47,917 nucleotides of DNA, from positions 1-47,917 of the forward strand of contig JAEOUG010000037.1 in NCBI GenBank assembly GCA_016839445.1. The letters run 5' to 3'. The position numbers were made by a program, and so were the translations under genes. The stretch's first letter is position 1, and every line of letters begins with the position of its first letter. The notes below the pieces were generated by a model. The model was not told where the DNA came from. It saw only the letters and a program-made list of their open reading frames with translations, and ran no database searches. Shown one piece after another: positions 7,989-15,458 of the stretch. This DNA is from Candidatus Thorarchaeota archaeon. GTDB lineage: Archaea > Asgardarchaeota > Thorarchaeia > Thorarchaeales > Thorarchaeaceae.

Positions 7989-8531
7989 TCAGGCTTCCTC
8001 CTGCTCCTCGATTAGCTTCTTGAACCCCGTTCGGTTCATTATCTCCTTCACGTCGTTTAGGGCCTTCTCGTGAGAGTGTACGGTTGGTGGTATCTCTTGG
8101 AGACCCAGCTCCTTCCGCATGTCACGGTTTGCTTGGTCTATCGGTACAGCATGTCCTGTTTCAAGAAGCTTCTGCGATGTCTTCCGGTGCTGTGGCAACA
8201 TGTAACCCTCATCCACAGCCATGTTGCGCATGATGATGATAGCATCGGTTACCTTGATCTGTCTTGGACATCTCTCAAGGCACGTGAGACAGGTCGCACA
8301 GAGCCAGAGGTCCGGACTGGAGAGCACCTCGTCCTTCAGGCCGAGTAGCGCCTTTCTCATCAGCTCCCGTGTGCGGAATGCGGTTCGGCGTCCGCTTGGA
8401 CAGACACTTGAGCAGGTACCGCACTGAATGCAGGTTCTTATCCTATCGGCTCCCGCTTCAACGATTCTGTCGACAAACTTCGCGTCAATGGATTCGTTAC
8501 CGATGGTCTCTCGAGTTATCTTGTCTGTCAT
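7989..8531 (-). CDS. hdrC: CoB-CoM heterodisulfide reductase subunit C-like protein (copy 1)
   Basis: This 180-aa electron-transfer subunit relays electrons from HdrA to HdrB. It carries two [4Fe-4S] motifs, CIQCGTCSSVCP and CATCLTCLERCP. The conserved stretch between and after them (RELMRKALLGLKDEVLSSPDLW, then GHAVPID) matches HdrC proteins. The ATG at 8531 is preceded by AGAGGT at about 8 nt. It is first in an hdrCB unit. A minus-strand TTATAT element near 8575-8582 is a likely promoter for the pair. Confidence 0.93.
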   Translation of the reverse strand: MTDKITRETIGNESIDAKFVDRIVEAGADRIRTCIQCGTCSSVCPSGRRTAFRTRELMRKALLGLKDEVLSSPDLWLCATCLTCLERCPRQIKVTDAIIIMRNMAVDEGYMLPQHRKTSQKLLETGHAVPIDQANRDMRKELGLQEIPPTVHSHEKALNDVKEIMNRTGFKKLIEEQEEA

Positions 8532-8598
8532 GGAGAAGACCTCTGGAGTCTACACAACGGCACCGATGTTCAGAGAGATATAAGGCTTCAGGCTTGCA

Positions 8599-9681
8599 TT
8601 AGTCGAAGCGATACGAATCCGTCCCTAAGAGACCAGTATTCCCTATCCTCACATTCTCAAGCCCCTCCTCTTTCGCTGCCGCGTAGGCCGCCTGTGCGTG
8701 AGCTCTGCTAGTACGTGGTAGATCCGACATGAGGTACTTCGGAGAGAACCCCAGCAGTGCAGTTGGAATACCTCTGCCGCATGAGGCAATGAATCTGAAG
8801 AGATCATGTAGCTCTCCTAGATCGAGATATCCGGGAATGAGGAGGATGCTAGCTACTAATGACGAGCCATCAGGCTCATCCATCATCGCTGCCACCTTGC
8901 GGAAATTGCGCAGTACTTGTCCGTTCGACACTCCTGTGAGGGCTGAATACAGAGATGGTGTGACTGCCTTGAGGTCGAACTTCAGGGTGCCCCCCGATTT
9001 CTTCACCATGTTGACCGTTCGCACAAGCCATTGACTGGACATGTTCCCATTGGTTTCATAACACACCTTGAGCTGCCATCTGTCGTACAGTATCTCAGAA
9101 ACGTCAAGGGCGTGCCTCGGATTGCACGCGGGGTCTCCTCCGAAGTAGCACACACAGGCTGTGCGATCATCCGCCACATCTGCAAGCTGTTCAGGACTCA
9201 TCAGGGGTCTTCCGGCAGCCATCATCAGTCGGTAGCTAGCATTCTGACAGAACAGGCAGTCTGAGTTGCATGAGCCATAGAACACGGCGAGATTCTTGAG
9301 TCTGGCCGTTGCGTCGTCTGTCATCCTCTTGTCCTTAACTCTACATACCCAGTCTGCTACGCAGTTTGTCGGGAGTGGATCGAAATACCAAGATACAACT
9401 GCGCTTTTCCCAAACCTGTGGACTACTTCGCCTCTCTCTGCCGCCCTTAGGTTACAGAACCCTCTCTGCCCTTCCACCATCCTGCAGTGGTTGCCACAAT
9501 CTGGACAGACGATATCTCCGGCTGCAGGGACTAACGGGGCCAAGCCGTCTTTGAGTCTCTGATTCTGATGAACTCTCATCACGGAGGCAGGAGGTTCATC
9601 TCTCTGCCTTAAGCAGTCTCCACAGATGCCAATGGCCTTTGAGACAATCCGCTCATCTTTCGTGTGAGTAGGGCAGTACAT
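8599..9681 (-). CDS. Radical SAM protein with N-terminal Cys-rich domain (AmmeMemoRadiSam / PflA-like)
   Basis: This 360-aa protein has the radical SAM motif CNSDCLFC (C138, C142, C145, pattern CX3CX2C) within FYGSCNSDCLFCQNASYR. SAM-binding features follow: FGGDPACNPRHAL and YETNGNMSSQWL. The N-terminal 115 residues hold further Cys sets (CPTH at 3, CGDC at 20-23, CPDCGNHC at 59-66, C76, C107, C113) that could bind zinc or another cluster. The layout recalls the AmmeMemoRadiSam family and pyruvate formate-lyase activating enzyme relatives. The partners of that system (MEMO, AMMECR1) are not in this window. It sits between two opposed hdr gene pairs, head-to-head with hdrC2. The substrate is unknown. 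Confidence 0.85.
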   Translation of the reverse strand: MYCPTHTKDERIVSKAIGICGDCLRQRDEPPASVMRVHQNQRLKDGLAPLVPAAGDIVCPDCGNHCRMVEGQRGFCNLRAAERGEVVHRFGKSAVVSWYFDPLPTNCVADWVCRVKDKRMTDDATARLKNLAVFYGSCNSDCLFCQNASYRLMMAAGRPLMSPEQLADVADDRTACVCYFGGDPACNPRHALDVSEILYDRWQLKVCYETNGNMSSQWLVRTVNMVKKSGGTLKFDLKAVTPSLYSALTGVSNGQVLRNFRKVAAMMDEPDGSSLVASILLIPGYLDLGELHDLFRFIASCGRGIPTALLGFSPKYLMSDLPRTSRAHAQAAYAAAKEEGLENVRIGNTGLLGTDSYRFD

Positions 9682-9730
9682 CGGTGATATGATGCCACCA
9701 CGAATCGAAGAATCTTTGCACTGATTCCCG

Positions 9731-9751
9731 TCCGTTCAATAACGGATTTAA
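9731..9751 (+). promoter_or_regulatory. Palindrome plus TATA box upstream of hdrC copy 2
   Basis: TCCGTT (9731-9736) and AACGGA (9741-9746) are perfect 6-bp arms around CAAT. They run directly into GATTTAAGG, a good archaeal TATA element (9745-9753), about 38 bp before the hdrC start. A dyad in the position of the BRE is typical of archaeal regulator sites. The space also serves the divergent radical SAM gene. Confidence 0.5.
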
Positions 9752-9788
9752 GGCAAGGCTTCAAGCACCGAGCCGTCGGTGTAGCAGA

Positions 9789-10334
9789 TTGACGAGTGCC
9801 GAAGACAAATCTCCCATTGTTATAGAGACTCCAGACTCCTCCTTTGTGGAGATGATCAAACACACTGGCGGCCCAAACATCCAGAGCTGCTACCAGTGCG
9901 GCACGTGCAGCGGTAGCTGCCCGGCAGGAGCGAGGACGAACTACCTCGTGCGTGGTATCATCCGAAAGGCACTCCTAGGTCTGAAAGTGGAGTGTATTTC
10001 CGCTCCCGAACTCTGGTATTGCACAACCTGTTACACGTGCACTGACCGTTGCCCTCAAGATGTCAAACCCACCGATGTGATCAAGGCCATACGTAACATC
10101 GCGGTGGCCGAGGGCTACATGCTTGAACCACACCAGAAAGTAGCCCTGAAGGTTCTCGAGGCCGGGCATGCAGTCCCCTTGGACAAAGACAGCTGGGAGG
10201 GCCTTCGCGAGAAGGTAGGGCTTGAGAGAAAGCCTCCCAATGCAAGCAGCCACCCCGAGGCAATCGAGGACATCGTAAAGATGGCGCGAAAGATAGGCTT
10301 CGACAAGCTTGTCGAGGAGAAGGAGGAGGCATAG
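9789..10334 (+). CDS. hdrC: CoB-CoM heterodisulfide reductase subunit C-like protein (copy 2)
   Basis: This 181-aa paralogue of the hdrC at 7989-8531 has cluster motifs CYQCGTCSGSCP and CTTCYTCTDRCP, followed by the shared GHAVPLD segment and an EEKEEA-type C-terminus. The start is TTG at 9789; no strong ribosome binding site is visible, consistent with a short leader after the TATA element at about 9748. The hdrB copy 2 gene starts 3 nt after the stop. Similarity to copy 1 runs the full length, so the pair arose by duplication of a whole hdrCB unit or by acquisition of a related one. Confidence 0.93.
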   Translation: MTSAEDKSPIVIETPDSSFVEMIKHTGGPNIQSCYQCGTCSGSCPAGARTNYLVRGIIRKALLGLKVECISAPELWYCTTCYTCTDRCPQDVKPTDVIKAIRNIAVAEGYMLEPHQKVALKVLEAGHAVPLDKDSWEGLREKVGLERKPPNASSHPEAIEDIVKMARKIGFDKLVEEKEEA

Positions 10335-10337
10335 AGG

Positions 10338-11252
10338 ATGGCCCGCCCCACGTTCTACCACTTCTTGGGATGCATAATCCCTCACAGATACCCGAGTATT
10401 GAGAGAGCTACCAAGCTCATATTCGAGGACCTTGACATGGACCTTCTTGATATGGAAGGCGCCACTTGTTGTCCTGCTCCAGGTGTCTTTGGTTCCTTTG
10501 ATCGGGTCATGTGGGCAAGCATTGCCGCCCGCAATCTGACTATCGCCGAGGCTGGAGGCCATCCGATAACCACAGGATGCAATGGTTGCTTTGCCAGTCT
10601 TTGGGATGCCAATCACGAGCTCAAACATGACGAGGAGCTTCGCAAGGCGGTCAACTCAAACCTCGCCGAGATTGGCAGAGAGTTCAAGGGGACAATCGAA
10701 GTGACTCACTATGTTGATGCTCTCTACACCACTGCCGGCCTCGACAAGATACGTAAGCGTGTCACTCGCCCCATGAAGGGTGTTAGGATGGCCCTTCATC
10801 CCGGATGTCACTGGATGCGCCCTAAGAACATCAAGAAGAAAGACGACTCCGAGCATCCCCACATCTTCAGAGAGCTATGTGAGGTCTCAGGAGCAGAGTA
10901 CGTTCCGTACAAGGACGAACTCATGTGCTGCGGCGCTGGTGGTGCTGTCCGTACTGCCGATGTCAAGGTTGCGCTCGATTTCACAAAACAGAAGTTTGAC
11001 AGCATCATCGAAGCGGGTGGAGCTGACATGATTGTGACGCCTTGTCCGTTCTGCGAGCTCCAACTTGATTTGGGACAGGTTGAGATTCAGAAGCATTTCG
11101 GAGATGAGTACACCTTTGATGTCATCCATGTATCAGAGCTGCTCGCCCTCGCCTTTGGTCATGATGCTGGCGAGTTTGGCCTGGCGACCCATCTCCAGTA
11201 CATGCAACGCAAGAGCGAGCCTAACTGGGAGCGACTAGGAATCAAGACATAG
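10338..11252 (+). CDS. hdrB: CoB-CoM heterodisulfide reductase subunit B-like protein (copy 2)
   Basis: This 304-aa protein has two complete CCG domains (HFLGC, EGATCCPAPGVF, TGCNGC; then HPGCHWM, LMCCGAGGAVR, TPCPFC). It is full length and colinear with the copy at 7085. The ATG follows a GGAGG-containing ribosome binding site inside the end of hdrC. As the terminal disulfide-reducing subunit it would receive electrons through HdrC from an HdrA. Only one hdrA is present here, so the two HdrBC pairs probably compete for it or serve different disulfides; that is inference. Confidence 0.93.
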   Translation: MARPTFYHFLGCIIPHRYPSIERATKLIFEDLDMDLLDMEGATCCPAPGVFGSFDRVMWASIAARNLTIAEAGGHPITTGCNGCFASLWDANHELKHDEELRKAVNSNLAEIGREFKGTIEVTHYVDALYTTAGLDKIRKRVTRPMKGVRMALHPGCHWMRPKNIKKKDDSEHPHIFRELCEVSGAEYVPYKDELMCCGAGGAVRTADVKVALDFTKQKFDSIIEAGGADMIVTPCPFCELQLDLGQVEIQKHFGDEYTFDVIHVSELLALAFGHDAGEFGLATHLQYMQRKSEPNWERLGIKT

Positions 11253-11299
11253 TCTGGCGTGCGAAGACAATAATGAAACAAGGAAGATGAGGCACGCCT

Positions 11300-11431
11300 T
11301 CATTCTACTCTGGCTACAGGCACGGAGAAGTTGACAATCTCAATCTTACTGAGATCGTCGATGTTGATGCTATCCCCCCTGTGCTTCGTCCGTGTCAAAA
11401 GAGCTCTGGTATAGAGCCTAGTAGCCTTCAT
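11300..11431 (-). CDS. Small hypothetical protein (43 aa)
   Basis: This short open frame lies in the otherwise gene-free stretch 11253-11542. It starts ATG at 11431 and encodes a basic N-terminus (MKATRLYTRALLTRTKHRG) followed by an acidic-hydrophobic segment (IDDLSKIEIVNF). A minus-strand TATA element (TTAATATTACC, about 11449-11461) is centred roughly 25 bp before the ATG, the spacing of a leaderless archaeal gene. I recognise no family. The remainder of the 290-bp stretch shows no other feature. It could be a real small protein or chance. Confidence 0.42.
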   Translation of the reverse strand: MKATRLYTRALLTRTKHRGDSINIDDLSKIEIVNFSVPVARVE

Positions 11432-11542
11432 ATCATTGGGACGTTATGGAGGTAATATTAAGTCGTTGCATTAGAAATCGTTAATTCTGGAAGATTGGCG
11501 CCAATCAATGCTCTTGGTAGTCGCGTCTGGTGTGTGCTCTGC

Positions 11543-12106
11543 TCATTTCAGCTTGCTCTCTCCATAGAACAGCTCGCCGAGACGCTTCATTGCGTCTCTG
11601 ACACACTCTCGAGACCCTGACACCTGCAAGTGCCGCTCTCCGTCAAGCGAAATGTTGACGCGACAGTCTTCAGCCATCTCCGATATTACTTCCACCGGGA
11701 TTTCATCAGGCAGTTTGATTCTGAAGAAACCTGTGTACTTGTCACGTGGGATGTCAGAGATGGGTGTCTTCGTTACATGATCTGCAGCATCCAACCGCCC
11801 CTCAAGAGCGTCTTCGAATTTCTGAAGCCACTGCTCCCTGTACCCGACGCCCTTGTCTTCGGCCTGCTGCATTATGACGTCTTTGATGCTCAACACCTTT
11901 GCAGAGATCTCGTTGTGGAGATCTGTGTCTTGGGAGTCCGTCGCTCCAATGTCCTTTGAGAACGAGTCAAGGTACTCGATGACCATTTTCGCGTTCCTGA
12001 GATCGGCTCTGATAAGGTCTGGAAGAAACACCCCGGTTCTCTCGAGTTCTCCCACAAGATCGTTGAGTATCATCCAAGCTGACCGAAGTGCCGCCACGGA
12101 GTACAT
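11543..12106 (-). CDS. DUF2096-like archaeal protein, coupled to hdrA
   Basis: This 187-aa protein of unknown function starts 4 nt after the hdrA stop and must be co-transcribed with it. The N-terminal half is helical (WMILNDLVGELERTGVFLP, then LRNAKMVIEYLDSF). It resembles, from memory, the archaeal DUF2096 family. The C-terminal part (about residues 130-180) has an alternating pattern around CRVNISLDGERHLQVSGS and VRDAMKRLGEL that resembles a small alpha/beta, KH-like module. There are no cofactor or membrane motifs. The coupling to hdrA suggests an accessory role in the Hdr complex or its assembly, as inference only. Confidence 0.6.
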   Translation of the reverse strand: MYSVAALRSAWMILNDLVGELERTGVFLPDLIRADLRNAKMVIEYLDSFSKDIGATDSQDTDLHNEISAKVLSIKDVIMQQAEDKGVGYREQWLQKFEDALEGRLDAADHVTKTPISDIPRDKYTGFFRIKLPDEIPVEVISEMAEDCRVNISLDGERHLQVSGSRECVRDAMKRLGELFYGESKLK

Positions 12107-12110
12107 CTTA

Positions 12111-15100
12111 TCACTCCCTGAGCATATCCTCTATCTCATCAAGGAAGCTCTCTTCTCTCCACCAGCGGAGGTCACGTGCTCCTGTTGGGCAGATAGCCGC
12201 ACAGGCACCACAGCCCTCGCATCGCATCTCGTCAGTGACGCTCTTCTTCACTCCAGGTTCAATCTCTACCATTGAGATGGCGTCGTACGGGCAAATCTCA
12301 GAGTAGTGGCAGAGGTCGCAGCCGACACACAGATCTTGATCAACGTCTGCGGTCATTAGCTCGACTTCCACTGTTCCCAGATTCAAGGGAGCAGTTGCCT
12401 CGCTTGCGGCGCCTCTGGCCTGATTAATGGAATCTGAAACGTTCTTTGCGTAAGTACATCCGAGGAAGACGCCTGGCACAGTGGTCTCAACTGGTCTGAA
12501 TTTCATATGCATCTCCGCAAGGAATCCATCCTGTCCTCGATTGATTCCAATGGCTTTGGTAAGCTCTCCAACATCGTGTGGTGCCTCCAGCCCCAGAGCA
12601 AGCACTACCATTGACGACTTGATCTTGAAGGTCTCCTGCGAGAGCGTGTCATAGATTGTGACAATTGCCTCCCCATCATCTCCTTCTTCCACTGTGACGG
12701 GTCTGTCCCTGTGCCATCTGAGATAGGCCACACCGTTCTGACGGTTCTCTCGCCACATCTCCTCCATGCCATTGGCAAAGGGCCGAATGTGCTCTTTGTA
12801 TGCTGAGAAGATCTTGATGTCAGGAAACATCTCATGCAGCTCGTGTTGCATTGCAATGACTGCCGAGCAACAGACGCGTGAGCAGTAGCGGTTTCCCTCA
12901 CCTGGGTTCTGGCGGGAGCCAACGCAGTGAATGAATACAGGATTCTTAGGAGCGTCCTTCAGTTGGCCGTTCTTCATCATTCTCTCCAGTTCGAGGGTTG
13001 TGATGACTCCGGGGACCGTCTTCCATCCGTATTCTCCCTCTTCTGGGTCATAGACATCCGTTCCAACAGCGATTACCATGGTGCCGATTCTGTAGGTTGA
13101 TCTCACACCTGTTTCCATGTTATGCACGTGGATGTCATAGTTACCGTAGGATCCATCACGAGCAACAACCTTGGAGTTGAGGAGGACCTCTATTCTCTTC
13201 TCTTTTGAAACTCTGGATGTAAGGTCCTGCACGATTTCATCTGCAGAACTCATTACGGGGAAGAGCCTGTGAAGGTCGTTGAGCCTTCCTCCGAGCTGTC
13301 CTTCTTTCTCCACCAAATAGACTTTGAAACCCTTCCTCGCGATATCGAGCGCTGCAGTCATGCCCGACACGCCACCGCCAACGACCATGGCCTCTCGGGT
13401 CACCTTGACTTCTTTGAGTGGCACATCTTCGTTGTTGAGCGCTTTGGCGACTGCGCTCCTGATCATATCCTGAGCTTTCTCCTGCCTCACATCTCGAGCA
13501 TCCTTTGTGTGCACGAGAGTGAGTTGCTCCCTCAGACCAACAGGCCCTACAAGGTAGTAACGTGAGAGCCCTGCTGCCTCCAATGCCGCCCTGAAGGTTT
13601 CTTCATGCTGAAGTGGCGAGCACGAACCCACCACAACTCGATTCAACTTGTGGTCCTTGATAGCCTGAGTGACAAGCTCCTGTCCTGGGTCGCTGCACAT
13701 GAAAATGTAATCTGTGCTGTAGACGACATTCCCTATGTCTCCCGCCCAGTCTGCAAGACTGGGGGCGTCTATCTCGTTACCAATGATGCCTCCGCAGTGA
13801 CAAATGAAGACACCGACGCGTGGTTCATCTCCAAGCTCCGCGGGTGGAATCTCAGGCGGTGCCTCTGGCTGAGGTATGGGTAAGATCGAGTGAGCCGCCA
13901 TCGCTGCCCCCTTCCCTTCATTGACAGTATCCGTGCCGTCACGTGGACCGTGGGCACAGCCAGCAACAAAGATGCCGGGTCGGTTTGTCTCCAGAGCCTT
14001 AGAGTTGGGGTCTTTCTCCCTAATCCAGCCAGTCTCATCCATCTCAATGCCTAGAATCTGAGCGAGCTGCTCAGTTTCTTTACTGGGGCGGAAGCTTGAA
14101 TTCAGAACTACCATGGAAATCTTGTCGAGTTCGATAATCTCCCCAGACTCAGTGTCTTCCATTTTGACGAACAGGTCGTGGGTATCAGGGTCTTCCTGAA
14201 TCTCGGCGACTCGTCCTCGGATGAACTTCACTCCGCGGTTCTTCTCCGTATCCCAGAGGAACTCCTCAAGGGCCTTCCCTGCGGTTCTCATATCCATGTA
14301 AGTGTAGATGATCTCACAGTGATCCTCGGGATAGTGCATCCGAGTCACTTGGGCCAGTTTCACACCAAAGGAGCAGCAGACACGGTTGCAGTGGTCGCTG
14401 TAGCCGCTGATGTTTTCTCTCACATCTCTACTGCCTACACAGTTGACAAACAAAATCCTCTCAGGTTCTCTCCCATCTGATGGTCGAACCATATGCGCAT
14501 CTGTGGGGCCAGTGGGATGGGTCTGTCTATCGTACTCGAGAGATGTCAGGACGTTAGGATAGATACCATACCCATACTCGCCGTAGTCCAGCGGTTTGTA
14601 TTCTTCAAAACCTGTTGCTACAACGATGGATCCGACATGAAGTTCGAAGACCTCATCCTTGTCATCATAGTTAATGCACTGCTGCGGGCACACGGCAGCG
14701 CATGTTCCACAGCCGATGCAAGACTCCCTGTCAAGAGTCGCGACCAGGGGTATCTGCTGTGCGAAGTTGAAGTAGATTGCCTTTCTAAGCGACTGGCCGA
14801 AGTCGTAATCGTTAGGAATCTCCACTGGACACGAGCGGACGCAGAGCTGACAGCCAGTGCACTTATTCTCGTCAACGTATCTCGCGGTCTTGCGGATTGT
14901 GACTGTGAAGTCGCCTGCCTCTCCCTCTATCTTCTCGACCCTTGAGAGGGCGTGAATGGTGATGTTCTGATGCTTTCCAACAAAGGAAGTGAGTGGTGTC
15001 ATGACACAGGCAGAGCACTCGAGAGCTGGGAAGATCTTGTAAATGGCGACGTAGTTGCCACCAATGTTCACAGTGTTCTCGATCATGTGGGCATGGTGGC

Positions 15101-15212
15101 CGCCATTGGCTAGACCAAGAGCAGCACTGATTCCTGCCATGCCTCCACCAATGACTAGAACATCAGTGGGCTTTGATGTCTGGTCGGATTTCTTTGCTGT
15201 ATCGCTGACCAT
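12111..15212 (-). CDS. hdrA: Large fused HdrA-type subunit with two FAD domains and four ferredoxin-type cluster motifs
   Basis: This 1033-aa electron-bifurcation-type subunit is far longer than the roughly 650 aa of methanogen HdrA. Half 1 has an FAD motif GGGMAG (22-27), then an inserted double ferredoxin (C118, C121, C124, C128; C165, C168, C171, C175). GSRD and CNRVCC follow near 260-280. Half 2 begins with the HdrA-type FICHCGG (469-475), then GSCSPLQHE and a second FAD motif GGGVSG (612-617) without any inserted ferredoxin, and VGSR with CSRVCC. A C-terminal double ferredoxin follows (C962, C965, C968, C974; C998, C1001, C1004, C1008). The halves are therefore asymmetric. It starts with ATG at 15212 and leads the DUF2096-like gene. 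Confidence 0.9.
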   Translation of the reverse strand: MVSDTAKKSDQTSKPTDVLVIGGGMAGISAALGLANGGHHAHMIENTVNIGGNYVAIYKIFPALECSACVMTPLTSFVGKHQNITIHALSRVEKIEGEAGDFTVTIRKTARYVDENKCTGCQLCVRSCPVEIPNDYDFGQSLRKAIYFNFAQQIPLVATLDRESCIGCGTCAAVCPQQCINYDDKDEVFELHVGSIVVATGFEEYKPLDYGEYGYGIYPNVLTSLEYDRQTHPTGPTDAHMVRPSDGREPERILFVNCVGSRDVRENISGYSDHCNRVCCSFGVKLAQVTRMHYPEDHCEIIYTYMDMRTAGKALEEFLWDTEKNRGVKFIRGRVAEIQEDPDTHDLFVKMEDTESGEIIELDKISMVVLNSSFRPSKETEQLAQILGIEMDETGWIREKDPNSKALETNRPGIFVAGCAHGPRDGTDTVNEGKGAAMAAHSILPIPQPEAPPEIPPAELGDEPRVGVFICHCGGIIGNEIDAPSLADWAGDIGNVVYSTDYIFMCSDPGQELVTQAIKDHKLNRVVVGSCSPLQHEETFRAALEAAGLSRYYLVGPVGLREQLTLVHTKDARDVRQEKAQDMIRSAVAKALNNEDVPLKEVKVTREAMVVGGGVSGMTAALDIARKGFKVYLVEKEGQLGGRLNDLHRLFPVMSSADEIVQDLTSRVSKEKRIEVLLNSKVVARDGSYGNYDIHVHNMETGVRSTYRIGTMVIAVGTDVYDPEEGEYGWKTVPGVITTLELERMMKNGQLKDAPKNPVFIHCVGSRQNPGEGNRYCSRVCCSAVIAMQHELHEMFPDIKIFSAYKEHIRPFANGMEEMWRENRQNGVAYLRWHRDRPVTVEEGDDGEAIVTIYDTLSQETFKIKSSMVVLALGLEAPHDVGELTKAIGINRGQDGFLAEMHMKFRPVETTVPGVFLGCTYAKNVSDSINQARGAASEATAPLNLGTVEVELMTADVDQDLCVGCDLCHYSEICPYDAISMVEIEPGVKKSVTDEMRCEGCGACAAICPTGARDLRWWREESFLDEIEDMLRE

Positions 15213-15259
15213 TGAGGCTGGCTCCAGGCTACGGTAGTGTCGGCGGCAACATCAGAAGG

Positions 15260-15277
15260 CGTTATTTAACCCTAACG
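15260..15277 (-). promoter_or_regulatory. Dyad over the probable hdrA TATA box
   Basis: CGTTA (15260-15264) and TAACG (15273-15277) flank a TTTAAC core that reads GGTTAAATAACG on the minus strand, a reasonable TATA element about 50 bp before the hdrA start. An outer imperfect dyad uses GGCGGC (15242-15247) and GCCGCC (15283-15288). The CGTT/AACG arms resemble the palindrome in front of hdrC copy 2. The remainder of the 15213-15458 gap shows nothing I recognise. Confidence 0.35.
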
Positions 15278-15458
15278 TTGGTGCCGCCACTTGGTGAGCG
15301 GCTTGAATGCATAAAACCGGTCCCTATACGGCAGAAAGAGGATGTATTGGAACACGTGTTCTAACAGCAAACAAGCCCTCAATCTTCATCGCCTTGAGTT
15401 TCAGATACACTGGTCCGGGCCTTGGGCCGAAGTGCAGGGGCGACCTTGCAGACACTCT

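Noticed and set aside
9975..10628. 217-codon open frame on the minus strand
   Set aside because: It is antisense to hdrC and hdrB copy 2, which have complete cluster motifs; a product of codon bias in the real genes.
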